64,000 bases of DNA, taken from Hoplostethus atlanticus (Eukaryota > Chordata > Actinopteri > Trachichthyiformes > Trachichthyidae). Positions 25,501-40,699 of this stretch are shown piece after piece. The notes below the pieces were generated by a model. It saw nothing but the letters and a program-made list of their open reading frames with translations. It ran no database searches and was not told the origin of the DNA. The DNA lies in contig JAXDDX010000045.1 of assembly GCA_034670405.1 (NCBI GenBank), positions 2,826,501 to 2,890,500 of the forward strand, given 5' to 3'. Each line of letters opens with the position of its first letter. Positions within the stretch are counted from its first letter, which is position 1. The translations under genes were made by a program, and so were the position numbers.

Positions 25501-28500
25501 TAGCTCCAGAGGAGTTCAGCACTAGGGACAGCTCCCACTCCCACACAGAGAACAGGTGGGAGGGTGTGGGAGGAACAATACCTTCCTGCCCTCTGGCAAC
25601 AGTGGAGGTAACACAGCTGCGATTCATCAAGTAATCAGGACACCACCACATATAAACGGGTTCAGAGAGGAAGGAAGGTGGTAACAATGTCAGGTACCAG
25701 AAACAGTAGAACATGTACTTGTTAACATGATGGAGGGAATGGAAAGATCAGGGCTAACAGGAGCAGGTTTAAAGGGCGTACTGGAGTGTGGTGGAAGTGG
25801 ACAAGGCAGGAAGTATCTGGTCAGCTTTCTTAAGAGAACAGGATTGATAGGGGAAATCTGACAAACCGGACACTGTAGGAGTTAACTAACTCCAGAAGAT
25901 GGCAGTAATGCAACACCATGGATGCAAACTGCCGTTAAACCCCAAAGAAGAAGAAGAAGAAGAAGAAGAAGAAGGAAGGTGGTTCCATGTGGAGAAGCAA
26001 ACCGAAGTGTAAGAGTGATAATTGTGCTGTGTGACGGACCCTGGCGAACGGAGAAATGGAAAAGAACTTGAACGATGGAAAAACTATGAACCGGTACAGT
26101 CCCACCTCACCCTCTATTTCTCACCATGTTACCCATGTCTTTACAGGTCACCTAACCCTGAGGCACTGACTCCCACCCCAAAGACCCCTGGGAGGACTTT
26201 CAGTACTCTTCGTGCCCACTTCTTCTCCTTTCATTAGATTCCACACAAGTATGCATGAAAATATTGGCTACCAGCAGATCCAATCCAAATATCAGCCTTC
26301 ATAAACTCATGTGGGTCCGACCTTAAAATCTTTACCTTTGCAGTCCTGAACCAACGCGTCACCGTAGTATCCAGGCTTGCAGTTTTGGCAGTGAGGTCCA
26401 TGGGTGTTGTGGAGACAGCGGAGACATTCTCCCGTCACACCGTCGCAGGCAACCTGGTTGTCAGGGTCAATGTTGTTGTTGCAGGGACACTCCTCACAAC
26501 GCACTCCTGGTGACGTCAGATCGCCATAGAAACCGGGGGCACATCTGTCGCAGCGAGGACCTGAGAGAAACCACAACAGAATTTGTCTTGATAACATTGG
26601 AGACATACTGACAACATACTGGCACACATGGTACCAAGATAACAGGCTCTGCTCCTCCTTGCCCTCTTCCACTGTATGTCAGAGATTAAGAGAGAGCAAT
26701 GAACAGCATTATCGATCAGGGTTAGAGCGATCTTTGTCAAGCCGATATTGACATTTCAATAAAGATTGGAAATCAGACAGTCCACCTCCGATATGATGGA
26801 GGTGAGGATATGATTTTACTCAACCAGCTTCAGAGATGTTAGTCTGTAAAACCCTTAATGAAACCTGCCTCCACTGCCTTAAGGAACAACTAAACAACCT
26901 AAATTTTTATTTATTTATTATGACTTTCATTGAAGAGGTACCCTGGCAAGAATATACAGCAGCCAATTGTGTCAATTCTTGTAATTTTGTGGCATGTAAA
27001 TGGTCAAATATCTTTGTGCCTCCTCAGAACCAGGCCTACCAATAATTCACATTGCCAGTAATATTGGATGAGCTTATTGTAATAAAAATGTATAGCATTC
27101 TAATAAAACATCAATTATCATGATTATTTTTCATGTTGCTGATACAAGTTATTGGCATCAATGGAATTCTAAGTGCATTTATATAAATAAGATGTTTTTC
27201 TATTGATAATGGCATAACTGTACAGATAGGTTAACAGATGAGAGACGGAGAATGCCTACCTGCGTGTCCATTCAAGCAGTTGCAGGTCAGACTGTGGGAT
27301 TCTGGATCCGTGTTGCAGGAACTGGCAAAGAATAGCCCACTGGTCTGAGTATCTGGACAGAGGCAAGGCTCACAAGGCTGTCTGGAGACTGGGTCACCAT
27401 AATAACCCTCCACACACCTAAATCAGCAACATAGATTTTGATCAGAAAGTGTACAGGACTGTGTCTTGGTGACATTGGTGCAGACATAACAACTTAAAGG
27501 GTTCCACAGTACATACTGCCACACATGGTACAGGGACTACAGGACTTCAAACACAAATGCAAAGGGGAGAGTGCAAGACATACAATGGACAGTGGACTAC
27601 ACATATAACGCTACATGTGAAGAGTCCTGTTCATTCCATATCTCTGAAATGTAGGATGAGGATCCAGTCTGTAAAAGTGCTACTAATTTGTCAACCAAGG
27701 ACTACTTACCCTCTTAAAAAGATGTTTTCATGTTTGACACCACTAGTAGGTGACTGCATACTGCTTGTCCTGGTAACTGCAATGTAAGGTGCCTACCTAC
27801 TTGTATTGTATATTGATTGTGTATTGTGTATTGATATACTGTAAATGCAAGGCCAGCTACCTGCCTACATTATTTGACCAGTTAGTTTGTTGCCTTCAGG
27901 TGTAGTGTGCACCCCTGGTTTGTAAGTATTTATGTTTTTAGTTTTGTTTTAACATTAGCTAGCTAGGTAGTAACTCACTACATTTACTTTTTAAAGTCAA
28001 CGTTGGCGTGTTTGTAGTTAAGTTGTTAACGTTAGCCTCTTTGCCTTCAGCTGTAACCTTAGCTATATTATATATATCAGCCTATATCATACTATATCAT
28101 TATTATTATTTTTATTATTATTAATAATAATAATAATAATAATTACCATTCACAGTTATCTCCGGTAGTGTGCTCCCTGCAGTTCAGACAAGCTCCAGTC
28201 TCTTCATCACACAGTTCAGCCAGGCCATTGCATTCACAGAGCCGACACAGTGGGAAACCCCAGTAACCCGGCTGACAATGGTCACAGCGCCGGCCCGCCA
28301 CTTCCATACGACACGGACACTGACCTCTGACCTGGTCGCACAGCTCAGACACCGAACCACGGGGGTCGCAATCACATGCTGGGGGGGGGTAATAATGAAA
28401 CCAGCAGAGAGGACAGGGTGTAACAGTCTCATTGTATGTTGTCACGTATTTTTTTGTTGTTACACCCAGTGATGTAGTAGTAAATAAACTATGAGCTCCA

Positions 28501-31500
28501 GGCAGTCGGCAAACAACCACCCATATACTATATACCCAACCACCCATACCAACCACCCATATACTATATACCCAACCACCCATATTAACAAAAAACAATT
28601 ATACCACCTTGTTGAGGTTCTTCTTTTGAGGTGTTTTGTACCTATGGATGCCTTCATCTCACCTCAGCAAAGTGTATTCCTGTCTTATTTCTGTGTTCCT
28701 TAACTAAATTAAATTAAACTAAATGTTGGTAAATGGTACATTTAGGCATATATGGTATAGGTTTGTTTACTGTAGGTGTTGACTATGTTGGTAGTAACAG
28801 TTACATACGTTTGCAACCATCGGGTCCAAAGCCAAAGGTCAGCGGGGCGCAGGTATCACAGCAACGGCCAATCACGTTGGGCTTACACTCACACAGCCCA
28901 CCCAGCTTACTGCAGGACAAGCTTAGAGAGCCCTGCACGTTACACCTGCAAGCTGGAAACACATTGTAGTTTAGTTGTATCCTCGTTTGTGATAAAAGAC
29001 AGTGATTATATGCAGTGATAAAACACATATAAGAGACATGACCTAAGTAGAATGGGTTACTTCCTGCAGAGGGATACTTGTGCTAGTACAACATAGCATC
29101 AACACTGCGGATGATCTGGCTGAGCTGAGGCTGTGGAAGATTTTAGCCTGAGATACTTTGTACTTTTTGATAAAGCTGCAAAGTCACAAATCACTTTATC
29201 TTCCAGATATTTGTGGTCTTGTGTAGCTCATCTGTGTATGTAGAGTAAGGCACTAATACCACCAGGGTTAGGGCTTCAAATCCCCTGTGAAGCTCAATGG
29301 GTAAGAGCAAAGCACCAACACCGTTAGGGTAAGGGGTCCATTCCCACTGGGGCTATGCTAGAATGTGTATGTATGTGCTTATGGTACTATAACACACTCT
29401 GGATAAAAATCTACCAAATGGTATATTTTGTGTTGTGTAGTGTCCTGTCATGTCTTGTCATGTCCAATGTTATTACTTACGGACAGCGCCGTTGTTGATT
29501 CGGGCCGACATGCTCCGGATGAGGCCCTCACATACTTCAGGCAGTGTTTCCTGCTGGGCCACCTCGGCCGCCAGTCCCATACAGCGGAACTGCCGGAATG
29601 AGTCCAGGGTGCTCTCGGAACAGAAGTTCTGTACCGACTCGATCCTGGGAACCAGACCCATCTGGAAAACAGCAATGAGTCATTTATTTTTTTCATGAGT
29701 CATCTAGGGGAGATCGACTGAACACGTGCTGTTTTTCAGTACAGACCTGCTTCACATTCATACAGGTCCACATATTTACACTGGTAGCTGCCCGGATTTA
29801 CAGTTAACATTGGAACTTGAGACACAAGGACGTGCTCACATAAGGCATGGAAATAATTTGGAGGCACTAGAGAAGACGCAGAATTAGAATAAAAACCAAG
29901 AATATTTTTCAAGTAAACATTTAAATAACTTTAATAACTTACAGAGTCAATGAGGATGTGTGAGCTGGATGTGGGATCAGAGTTGGGCTGTCTCTTAAAG
30001 GTGATGTCCACAAAGTACCGTCCCCCTGCATTCAGGCACACTGGTGCGTCCAATATGGCGCCCCTGGGAACAAGCACATTTTAGTAATAAACAAGAGATT
30101 CAAGATTCAAGTGTCATTGCATAAAGAAACATATGAAACTTTGTGATTGGTGGCCTTTAGTTTTGTGATTGTAGCACAAGCTTGCTACCCCAGGAGTTGT
30201 GATTGTACACTTTTTATTGTACTAGGTCATTGTATTATTATGATTATAGTTTTACAGATTTTGATTTGTGTTGTTTGATGTTTTTAACATAAACCTGTGG
30301 TTGTACTCTCTTCACCTGCCCAGGGACTACAGATACAAATTGTTGTAATTGCCCAGTGTCGCCTGTTAAATAAACTAATAATCATTTACTGCATGTATTT
30401 ACATCCACACTAATATTATTCAGGATTCTTAACTTTTCTGTTTAGGGTTTGTGGATGTACTGTAAGTGCCATTCCCTGTTTACAATAGATCAGATATGCT
30501 CATATTCTGATTTTTAGTCCTGTTTACTGTTGGTGTTTGCAGTCCATGCAAGGTCTATTACCATGGTAATACGCAGAATGGGTAGGTTAGGTGTTGATTA
30601 GGTATTTTATAAGGTAAACAGACACTTTGATGGTTATGAAGGCATCTAACCTGGCATTCCCAGGTAGGGTGAGAGTTTTAGTTCCTGTTGGATCACTGGT
30701 ACAGCTGCCATCACCAGGCGACAGGGGGACAATGCTGACTGTGGCCAGCCAGTCATCTGGGGACTGCAAAGCAACAATTTAACACATCAGGCATCACACA
30801 TTTCCTCAAGCACAATGTCTGGAACACATGACACACATGCTTTTTACTATTATTTGTTGTTGTACATTGTAATATGTGTATATAGTATTGCTCACAGATA
30901 GATAGACAGCTAGATACATAGATACTTAACCAATACCCAGTGGGAAATTGGGGAAATCACTAAATGGCGGTAGCGGCTTCAACAGGCTGCAGCAATAGCA
31001 CTATTACTGTGCTGTTGCAGTCATGTGCTAACGTGCCATTATTTCCTATATTATCAAGGAATTGCCTTATAAAATCCTTATCTAAACCGTAAACCATTAT
31101 CCCAAATAAAGAACATACACAAATAAATATGATATACTTTCATTGTTAATTTAACAAAACTGGTTTATTTAACAAAAACTAAACTATTTTCATTTTAACA
31201 CATGCACAATTTCCAAAAACACCTGAAACTGGTAAATATAGATCCTTTCATTTTGAATAAATAAGGATTACATGGTAAAAACTAAACATTTCTTGAATTA
31301 CAACATCACAAACTCTCAAGCATGACTGTATGTCATGTATTAACTTTTGTCCTTTTCTTTTAGGTTAATAGGGTTAGGGTACATGTTACCAATGGCAAAT
31401 AATTATACTTAATAATAATAATAATTAGACTGTACATATATAAAGAGTTCTATTCCAAAATCCATTTCCAATCCATCGATCCGTCCAAATCCATACATCC

Positions 31501-34500
31501 ATTAAAAAACAGTAACTAAGGTCCATCCTCTAACATGTAGTCTGTAAACATGTTATATAGATGATATACTGTAACTACAAATGAAAGAGTCTGTAAAAGT
31601 ATAATTTAGCTTCTGTTATTGCAAGTGAAGAGTGTTATTCAACAACACTATACAGTATATATGGATATACTTGTGGATATCTCATTTTGGAGCAAAACTC
31701 TTTCTATGCAGGTGAATGCAGTGTGTGTTTCACCCCCATGGTTGGAGGTCCTTACCTCAGACTCGTAACGGATGACTAGCTGGTAATCCAGGGATGCCGG
31801 AAGATTGTCAACCGTGAACCTCAGCCCCGCCCCATCTAGAACTCTAACGAATCCTGGGCCGGTCCACGTGATTGGCTGGTCTGCCGTTCTCTGACGAGGA
31901 ACGATCTGTAGTGCTGAGCCGGGGTCTAAAGGAATGGTCCTCTGCTACGTGTAGGACAAGAAACTAATGTTTTCATCCACCAACCACACTGATGGTTTCC
32001 AAAATTCAGCCATTTTATATGTTACCAGCCAAAATGTATTTTTAAGATAGAAAACAACCATTTTAAATATACTGAATTATTTATTTATTTATTTATTTAG
32101 CAACATATTTGGGTTGTTAAGGTTATTCAGGGTGGCATGGGGCTGGGGTCTCTTGCAGCATGCATTGGATGGAAGACAGGGAAACAACAACAGGTCTCCA
32201 GTCCATCACAGGACTAATACCGATAGACAGACACTCCCATTCATATCTATGGACAATTTAGAGTCCCCAATCCAGCTGGCTATGGGAGGAAACCAGGAGA
32301 ACACGGGGCTGGGCTGGGATTCAATCCCATGTCCTTGCTGTGAGTCAACAGTGCAGTCCTACCTCCATCTGTCTTCTCTTGCGGGCTTGTCTCCGAGTCC
32401 TCCTGACCAAGACAAGGCGGCCATTGCTGAACTTGAAGTCGTAGCCCTGCTCCCTGAAGTACTTCTCACACTTGGGCAGAGCTGTAGGGTTCAACTGGGA
32501 GTTGGACATGTTCAAACAGACAAACCCATAGCCACAATTACTGTATAAGACTTGGACAATAGATACAAATCTACTTAACTGTTTAGAAAATGAATGGAAA
32601 GGAAAGGGAAATGACCAAGATTTAATTTAAGTTTAAATTTAAACTTAGATTAACCCTGATTAAATAAATAATACGTGGGAGGGCATTCTCTAACTCATGC
32701 AGCTAGGTGAGGCACAGCCAAGTACCATCAGCAGCAACAAAGCACTTAAAGAAAGTATTCAAGGGTATTATGGCTTTTATACAAGCTACCATTGTGCTGT
32801 CTGAAAAGGCATCTTTAAAGTAGTATACATACATCAAAATAAAAGCCAGGAGAAAACAATAAAGATTATTAACTAGCCCCCTGAATACCATAAGAGTTGG
32901 CATGGCAGTTGATTTGACATTTCATAGTATACAATATATTCCATTTTTGGTATGGGTGGCCTTCAACCCCCAACCCTGGCAGTGTTAGTGCTTTGCTCTA
33001 CCCTTTGAACTTCACAGGGAATTGAGCCCCTAACCCTGGTAGTGTTAGTGCTTTGCTCTACCCTTTGAACTTCACAGGGAATTGAGCCCCTAACCCTGGT
33101 AGTGTTAGTGCTTTGCTCTACCCTTTGAACTTCACAGGGAATTGAGCCCCTAACCCTGGTAGTGTTAGCGCATAGCATTGAGCTACACAGGGCCAGATCA
33201 CACAGAAACTCCTGCCATGCCAAGAGCATTTCTAGAGGTCAAAGGTCATGCATGGCACGCACCAGAGAAGAAGAGCTCCCGTCATTCAATGGAGCAGCAA
33301 ACTCTGCCTCATACAGGAAGTAGTCCAAGGGACGTAAAAAATGACCGGGGGCGGGGTCAGTGCACTTCCGGCCCACCATATTGGGCAAGCAGTGACATTG
33401 ACCATCCTCTGGGGAGCACCTGTGTAAACAGACCATGACACAGTGGAATAGTAATTCAAAGTAATAATCCATGACATTTTCATATAAATACATTTCTTTT
33501 TGCTATTCTCCATCACTGGTTGCTATAAAACAAGTGATCCTACCTATAGGGTTTGGGTTAGTAACTGAACGGCTCATCGGTTAATTTGATTCAGCAGCAC
33601 CCGGCTCAGTAACTGAGCGGCTCAATGGTTCATCGGCTCATCGGTTAATTTGATTCAGCAGCACCCAGCTCAGACACACACAAGTCACTCAGCATGCTGG
33701 ATCATGGTGAGTGTTTCAGGATGAACAAGTTTGAGTATTTTGAGTGACAAGTTTGAGTGATTAAGACTAATTTCAACACAGGATTCAGAATTTATGAAAA
33801 TTGAACAGGCAGTGAGAATGAGCGTACTGGTATACATATTTCACATCATGCGTACTCAGTCTTTTGAGTCCAATTAGTGCAATATTGTGAGTTGGCAAAA
33901 AATGTATAATGTCAACTTGTGAATTTGTGTGACATTTTATTTAGAGCTTTTTTCTTTTACTACATTGTGTTAGGATGTAGTTTATAGTTCAGAACTTTAA
34001 CTATCCACCAGACATTCACTACCCACGATTGAAATGGGGTTATGGTTATGGATGGTTGAACAAGATGGTTGTCACAAGACATGCATGTGCCTGCCTGGTG
34101 TTAATGAAGATTTTTTTCCTACTATTTCATTTAGTAATGGTGTTATTACTTCACAACTAGACAAAAGGATTGTGAAAGTTAACATACATGGTGCTATGTG
34201 CTCCTCCAATATCACAGTCACATGGTGTACATCTGTACTCAGTATTCCCCAGACCCCAGTAACCTGGCTAGGGAGAGAAGACACAAGGAGAAAGAAGTCA
34301 TGAAAACATTTCACTTTTCAATGGAAAAAAAGTTGTAGGTTCTAAATTATTGAGGTGATGACTGAAAAAGTGAAAGTTAATAGAAAACGATTATTAGGTA
34401 TGAAACTACTGACTTGCCATCACATCCTAATCCTAAGAGGTTTGATGATCACAACGCTTGACATAGTGATTTTCCTGGGAAGAGACTTGGCAACACTGTG

Positions 34501-37500
34501 CCCCATTACTGGCTTTGTTTACATTCTGATTTATTGCATTAAGTCTGATTAATTGGATGAACGTTTGATAGACGGACATGTAAATAGAGCGCTATGGGCT
34601 CTATTTTGGTGCCAGCAGAACCGCGTCACTGTTCACCAGCGCATTGGTACTTTTGTGAGGCAATGACAACTTTTCCCTGCGGTCTTCAGTTTGGTAATTT
34701 GGTGGATAGACTTGCACTGGGATGGGTGAGGTGGCGCAACAGGGGGCTGTGTCAATAAAAAACAGCTGGCGTAGTAGAATTTCAGCGTCAGTTTTGGGGT
34801 GAAGTTAAGACCTTGTCTAAAGAGCAAGTCAGTCACACATTGATATTTCTGTGGCTTTGCGAACATAGACCTGTCCAAAATCCCACAAACTGGTTTTGTG
34901 CATGTTAGGCAAATTTGAACACACATTGAGGTAAATCCTTCACCCATGGACTAACTGAATGCAACATGGTGACAGGGGTTGCAATATGTCAACATAAGGC
35001 AGGGAGAAGGAACACTTAAGATTCTGTACTAAACTGGTAAACCCGTCATATAATTCATCTTTCTGCCTCTGATCATATTGAAATGGTTTCTTCTTCGTTG
35101 GTCCCAGCCTGTAGGAGATATGGAGTATGTGGTAGTGAGAGCAGAAGGTGGATCTTATATTGTGTTGTCTTATATATATATTTTTTTTTATTCTGCCGTG
35201 TGTTATTATTCTACTTTCTTAAATTTGATCCTAATGTCTTTTGCACTGTAGACTGTCTTGCTGATACCTACCAGACACTGGTCGCAGAGAGGCCCGGTGG
35301 CCAGACGGTCACATACACACTCTCCTGTCAGCTGGTCACATGCATGGGGAGCCTGGATACTACCCAGTAGGTTACATCTACACACTACAGCAAATACAGA
35401 GGAAGAACGAGATAAAAGAGCATGGAATTAATGAATGAGCAAAATAGTCTAGTGTAGGAAAATAGTTCTCACACAATAGACCTGGGTCAAATAGTATCTG
35501 TAAATGTACAAAATGATTTTATTTACAAATAATTTACTCAAATTTTTTTTCTCTCATTTTAATTTTCTAAAATGGACAGTTTAACTGACAAAATCTGAAC
35601 TGGCCAGTTAAACTCCTCCCACCTTGTGCACCAAGCAGTTTACTCAGGCCTGCACCACTGTACTGTAATGTTATATGTCAAGCATGAAGTAAATGTCTAA
35701 AGCTAACTCCTTGCTATTATTTATTTTTTTGCCAGGTATTGTTTGTGCAATCTTGATGTGTCTGCACACATCACTTATCCCCATGCTTCACAACTGTCCT
35801 TTCATCTTACTCAGTATAAATGCCTTATGGTAAACTGACATTCACCATCCCCCTCTGCAGCTGCAGACGTATCGTATGCTATTGTATGTGAGATACCATT
35901 ATCCTTTACCATGTATGTCAGTATACTCTGTGCTACTATGTTAGTTGTCAATATGTCCCTGCACCAATGCCTTCAAGACAAATTCTTTAACATTTATTCT
36001 ACTTGGCAGTGACGTGTGGAAATTGATCTTTTCCATCCTTACTCTGGCAGCCAGAGGGATCCTCTTGTCTGAGGCCAAAGAAGCCATATTTGCATCGATC
36101 ACAACGTCGTCCCTCCACATTTTCCTTGCAGACACAATGACCCGACACCGGGTCACACAAGCCATGACCCTGGGAACCCACCGGGTCACAGTCACAGGCT
36201 GGAGGAGAGCATGTGGAAATGTCAACATTGAAATTAAATCTATACTAACCCAGAGAAAGCAACTAAACACAGCAAATTCTCAGCTTTGTCAAACAGTTTT
36301 TAGTGTTTGAAAAGTGTTTCGACTGTAGGTCTTAGTCTGGAGGCTGTTTTGGTTGTAAAATCATGTGACCAAGTGTGAATTAGCTGTTTATATGAGTGTG
36401 TCTTTCCTCTGTTGCATGTTGCTACTGCACTGGAATGATCTATCACTTTCTACTCTTTTCCTAAGATTTTATTGCTATACCTTTTAGTCTTTACTTATAT
36501 TATTTCCTGTTAAGCACTTTGTAACTCTGTTTTTAAAAAGTTAAAAAGTGTAGAAACTTACGGATACAGCCCTGTGGGTCCTCCAGTGATCTCTGGGGGT
36601 CCCGGTAGAGGTAGGGCATGCACTGCTCACACTGAGGCCCCACCCGGTTATGTTGGCAGTTATCACACACTCCACCGCTCAACCCGCCAGTAGCCTCATA
36701 GCGGGCGAAGTCGAAGTGGCACGATTCGGAGTGGCCATGACAGTTACACCCTAGGAGGAGATGGGAGACTATGAGTTTCAATCCAAAACAAGATATCCAC
36801 CAATTGAAAAATGTGACACCAAGAAATAATAAAAACAGTAACATTATAATTGATAAAACAAATAAATAAACAAGTAAATAATCAAACAAATAAATAAATT
36901 GTAACAACTTTACACAAGTAAACATGTAATAAATTAAATGTAAACAATAAATACATTTCAAAAAAACAACAAAATGCAAAAGGAGAATTCACAGAATAAT
37001 TAAAACAAGTACACACGTCATTTCTCATGAATGATGCAAATCAGTACGGAGATACATAATGCTTCAAAGTTTCATCAAAATTGCACCACTGGTGTTTGTT
37101 GAGATATAATATTGGAAATAAAAATGTTTACCTTTAATTGTAGCGCCCTCATTAGGCCAGTCAGTGGAATTTGGGTAGTTTGATGTGACACAGTGCAAAT
37201 AGAATTAAGGTGAAGGAATTAGGGCCTTTGAAATTTTGACCTTTAATTATAACCGCAGCCCTTCTCTATTATATATATGACATGGAAATATTGCCTGGGC
37301 ATCGGGGTTTTGACCCTGCTTGTAATGTTGGTGGAATTGAAGAAGCTTACTTTACTGGTGGACACATTGTGAGACTGAAATGTAAGTGAGAAGAAGACTC
37401 CATACTTCTGCAGATGTTTGGTCCATGTCCTCCACCTGGCCTCCAGGGGGCATCATTGTGAAAGTCCTGACATCTCTCACAGTTGTTGCCAACTGTGTTA

Positions 37501-39193
37501 TGTTGGCATACACAGCGACCATGGACCTGTAGAAGAAGAAAAACAGTGTCTATCTGTAGTTGGCTTTACATGCTGTTGAAATCACAGCAGTCATTTTCTT
37601 AAACCTGCACTATGCAACTTTATGTAATTTAGTTGTTGGTGGCCCCAAGTGGCAGCAACTGTCTAAATGGAGGTGGTGAAGAAAGTATTGAAAAAAGTAT
37701 TGAAAAGTATCGAGTATCGAAATTCTTGAATTGGTATCGGTATCGAAACAAAAATGTTGGTATCGTGATAACACTAGTTGTCTTACATCCTGAGCGTGGC
37801 GAAAACTTTCCCAACAGTGTACCAACCCGACTCTGACAAAACCTCACTGGGGTGAATGCACAGCTCACAACGGGCGATGGGCAAGTCTTCTCTATCTAGA
37901 CTAGACTGAACTAGACTGATAAGGTGCTTGTTTTTTTTAAATTAAAATTGTACGCAGTGCAGGCTTAAGTTTTTATTCAATTTCCTATGGATCCCAGGAA
38001 GAATAGCTGTTACCTTGGCTAAATAAGTCCTGCTACATAGCCCATACGTACTGCTGTCACTTACATTCATTAAGACTGATTGCACAGTGCTTAAATGTTG
38101 TTTTATCACTTCATTTCTGTTTCCACAGAGACAGTATACTAACCCTAAACTAAAATAAACTCAATAATTATAATAATCACGATATAAGATTGCATTGTTC
38201 CCATAAGTAAATTGCACCCCTCTCCACAGAGAGGTCAGGGGTCAGGGTCAGCTACAGACCAGCACCTTCAACAGAGCAGCTTCTAACCCTTGAAACTGGG
38301 TGAATGGCAGGGGTCCTACTCACTCCTGCTCAAACTAAGTTCTGCCGTACCATGCCTGGCTCATTGAAGACGTCCCCTCTGCTGCTGTCTACAGGCATAC
38401 ATTGGCTGGCATGGCCGTTGCAGAAGCAGCTACCACGGACCACCATGTTGTAGAGGGCATAGTAGTACTTCTCCTGGGGGTTCCTGCGCTTTCGACCAAG
38501 TAGGGTGTCACCCAGGGTGAAGAGACGGGTGAAATTGACCCGTAGGTTGGTCATGGTGAACAGATCTGCAGATGATGGGAAATGTTATTTCTGTTTATAG
38601 CAGTTCTCTATCATGCACGATCATTTTAGGAACACAGGAATATGTGTTACATCTATTGCCAAGGTGCTGTGGCTCTGACCCTTGACCTCCTTACTATTGG
38701 TTGCTTGTAAAGTGATCTAGGAATTGAAGCTTCTTCTACTGCTGTATTCATTCAAAGAGAACTCTTGCTCTACTGCTGAACTGTCCTTTTCAACACTACT
38801 ACTGAGCTGGGTTCCTCCCAAGACCTCTTCCTGACTGGGGCTTCATGTACCATGTACCTCAATAAGTATCAGCACCTATCAAGTAAGTGGTCAGTCAAAG
38901 AAAATCATACTAAATTGACTTTCAAAAAGTTTCATGTCATTTTAAAAAATGTCTTGTACACCATCTCGTAGGCTCTAACAAATTATTACAGTATTTGCAA
39001 ATAATATTTGACCCAAGTTTTATGCAGCCTAATGAAATTAAATACAGAACGAAACCTTGAATATGGGGCGCATACGGGTTCTCTACTTCAAAGGTAGGAT
39101 CCAGAGCCTTCAGCACCACCTGGTATGGAGATACAGAACAGAGATTTAAAGAACCATTTTGTGAAAATAACAGGAGAAACAAAATGCATGCAG

Positions 39194-39267
<74 letters not shown>

Positions 39268-40622
39268 ACCTCTCCATCAGTGGAAGGTTCAGACCCAGAG
39301 TATCTGCTGTCACAGACCACATCATCAACGCTGTCAGCGGGCTGTACAGACACCCAGGGGAAATGAGCTGCACAGTCCTCTGCAAAGTAACGGAAAACCT
39401 TCCACGTACGTCCGTAGTCCTTAGACCTCTCCACCAGCATGGCAGCCGGACGGAAACTCTGCAAAGAAGAAGCACAGGAAATGACATCACGGGATCAATT
39501 TCTTTTTGACATTTCTGTTAACAACTTAAAATGAGAGCGCATGTAGTGGTTGTCTTGATGAAGGACTCTTCAACTGTACGGGCTGTTGATGGATACAAAC
39601 TGGTGAAAACCTATGACCTTTGAGTTACAGGACATTGTCTCTAATCACCATTCCACTCTGCCAGCAAAAGGAGATCTATTTTCTATGTGGTAATCAAAGC
39701 AGTTAACCACTAACGGAAGCAGGAAATCTCTGGCCTTAGTGGTGAACAACTTTTTTCTGATGGGAGTGGTTTCACGGCGTTTGCAGAAACGTGTGGATTT
39801 CATCACGTTACCAGCAACCCGAAGTTCCCACAGAGCAATGGGGAGGCAGAACGTGCAGTTCAGACCGGCAAGAACCTCCTTAAGAAAGCGGTTGACCCGC
39901 ATATTGCCCTGTTGGCATACAGAGCAACACCGCTTGGCAACGGATTCAGTCCAGCACAACTGCTGGTGGGACGACAGCTTTGGACCACAGTTCCAACGCT
40001 CCCGTCACTCCCGGACAGAGCAGCCGTCAAGTCAAGGGAGAAGGAGAGAAGATCAGCGGCATCGAGCCCACCCAGCCATCCCAGCCACAGACCTTTCACG
40101 CTCCTACCGTCTGGCAGGCGGTACAGGAGCATCCGGACCGAACCAGCAGGTTCAGAGACAGTTTTTACCCACAAGACATCAGGCTACTGAACTGCTGACA
40201 CCTCGGCCTCTGTCTTGCAAATATCTCTAATATTATTATTTTTTATTATATTTTCTTTTCTTTAGGTAAATACTTTTATATTATTTATACTACACCGCTT
40301 CTTTGTACCTTATTACCATTTGCACCTTATTACCATTTGTATACTGGTTTATTTTATTTTTCTTTAAACACTGCATTGTTATCAAGTATATGACAATAAA
40401 CTTGAAACTTGAAACCCTGAAGTGTCCTTCATGCAAGACACTGAATCCTTATCAGTTGTTCTGTAGCTGAGCCTGGTATTATAAAATAACAAAGAACAGT
40501 GTGTGAGTGGTCTTCATGTTTGGTAGTTTTACTTTGAATGTGAGGACCAGATGACTGAATTGGAACAGGGTCTCCAGGTCCAGTTGGATGCTGACTTCAT
40601 GTATTCCTGCAGAGAAGACAGA

Positions 40623-40699
<77 letters not shown>

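Noticed and set aside
32114-32548. 144-codon plus-strand ORF
   Set aside because: It is made of a dispersed fish repeat plus the antisense of lamb4 exon 14.
32965-33192. Regular repeats resembling a CRISPR array
   Set aside because: The units are contiguous 60-bp tandem copies with no unique spacers, in a vertebrate intron.
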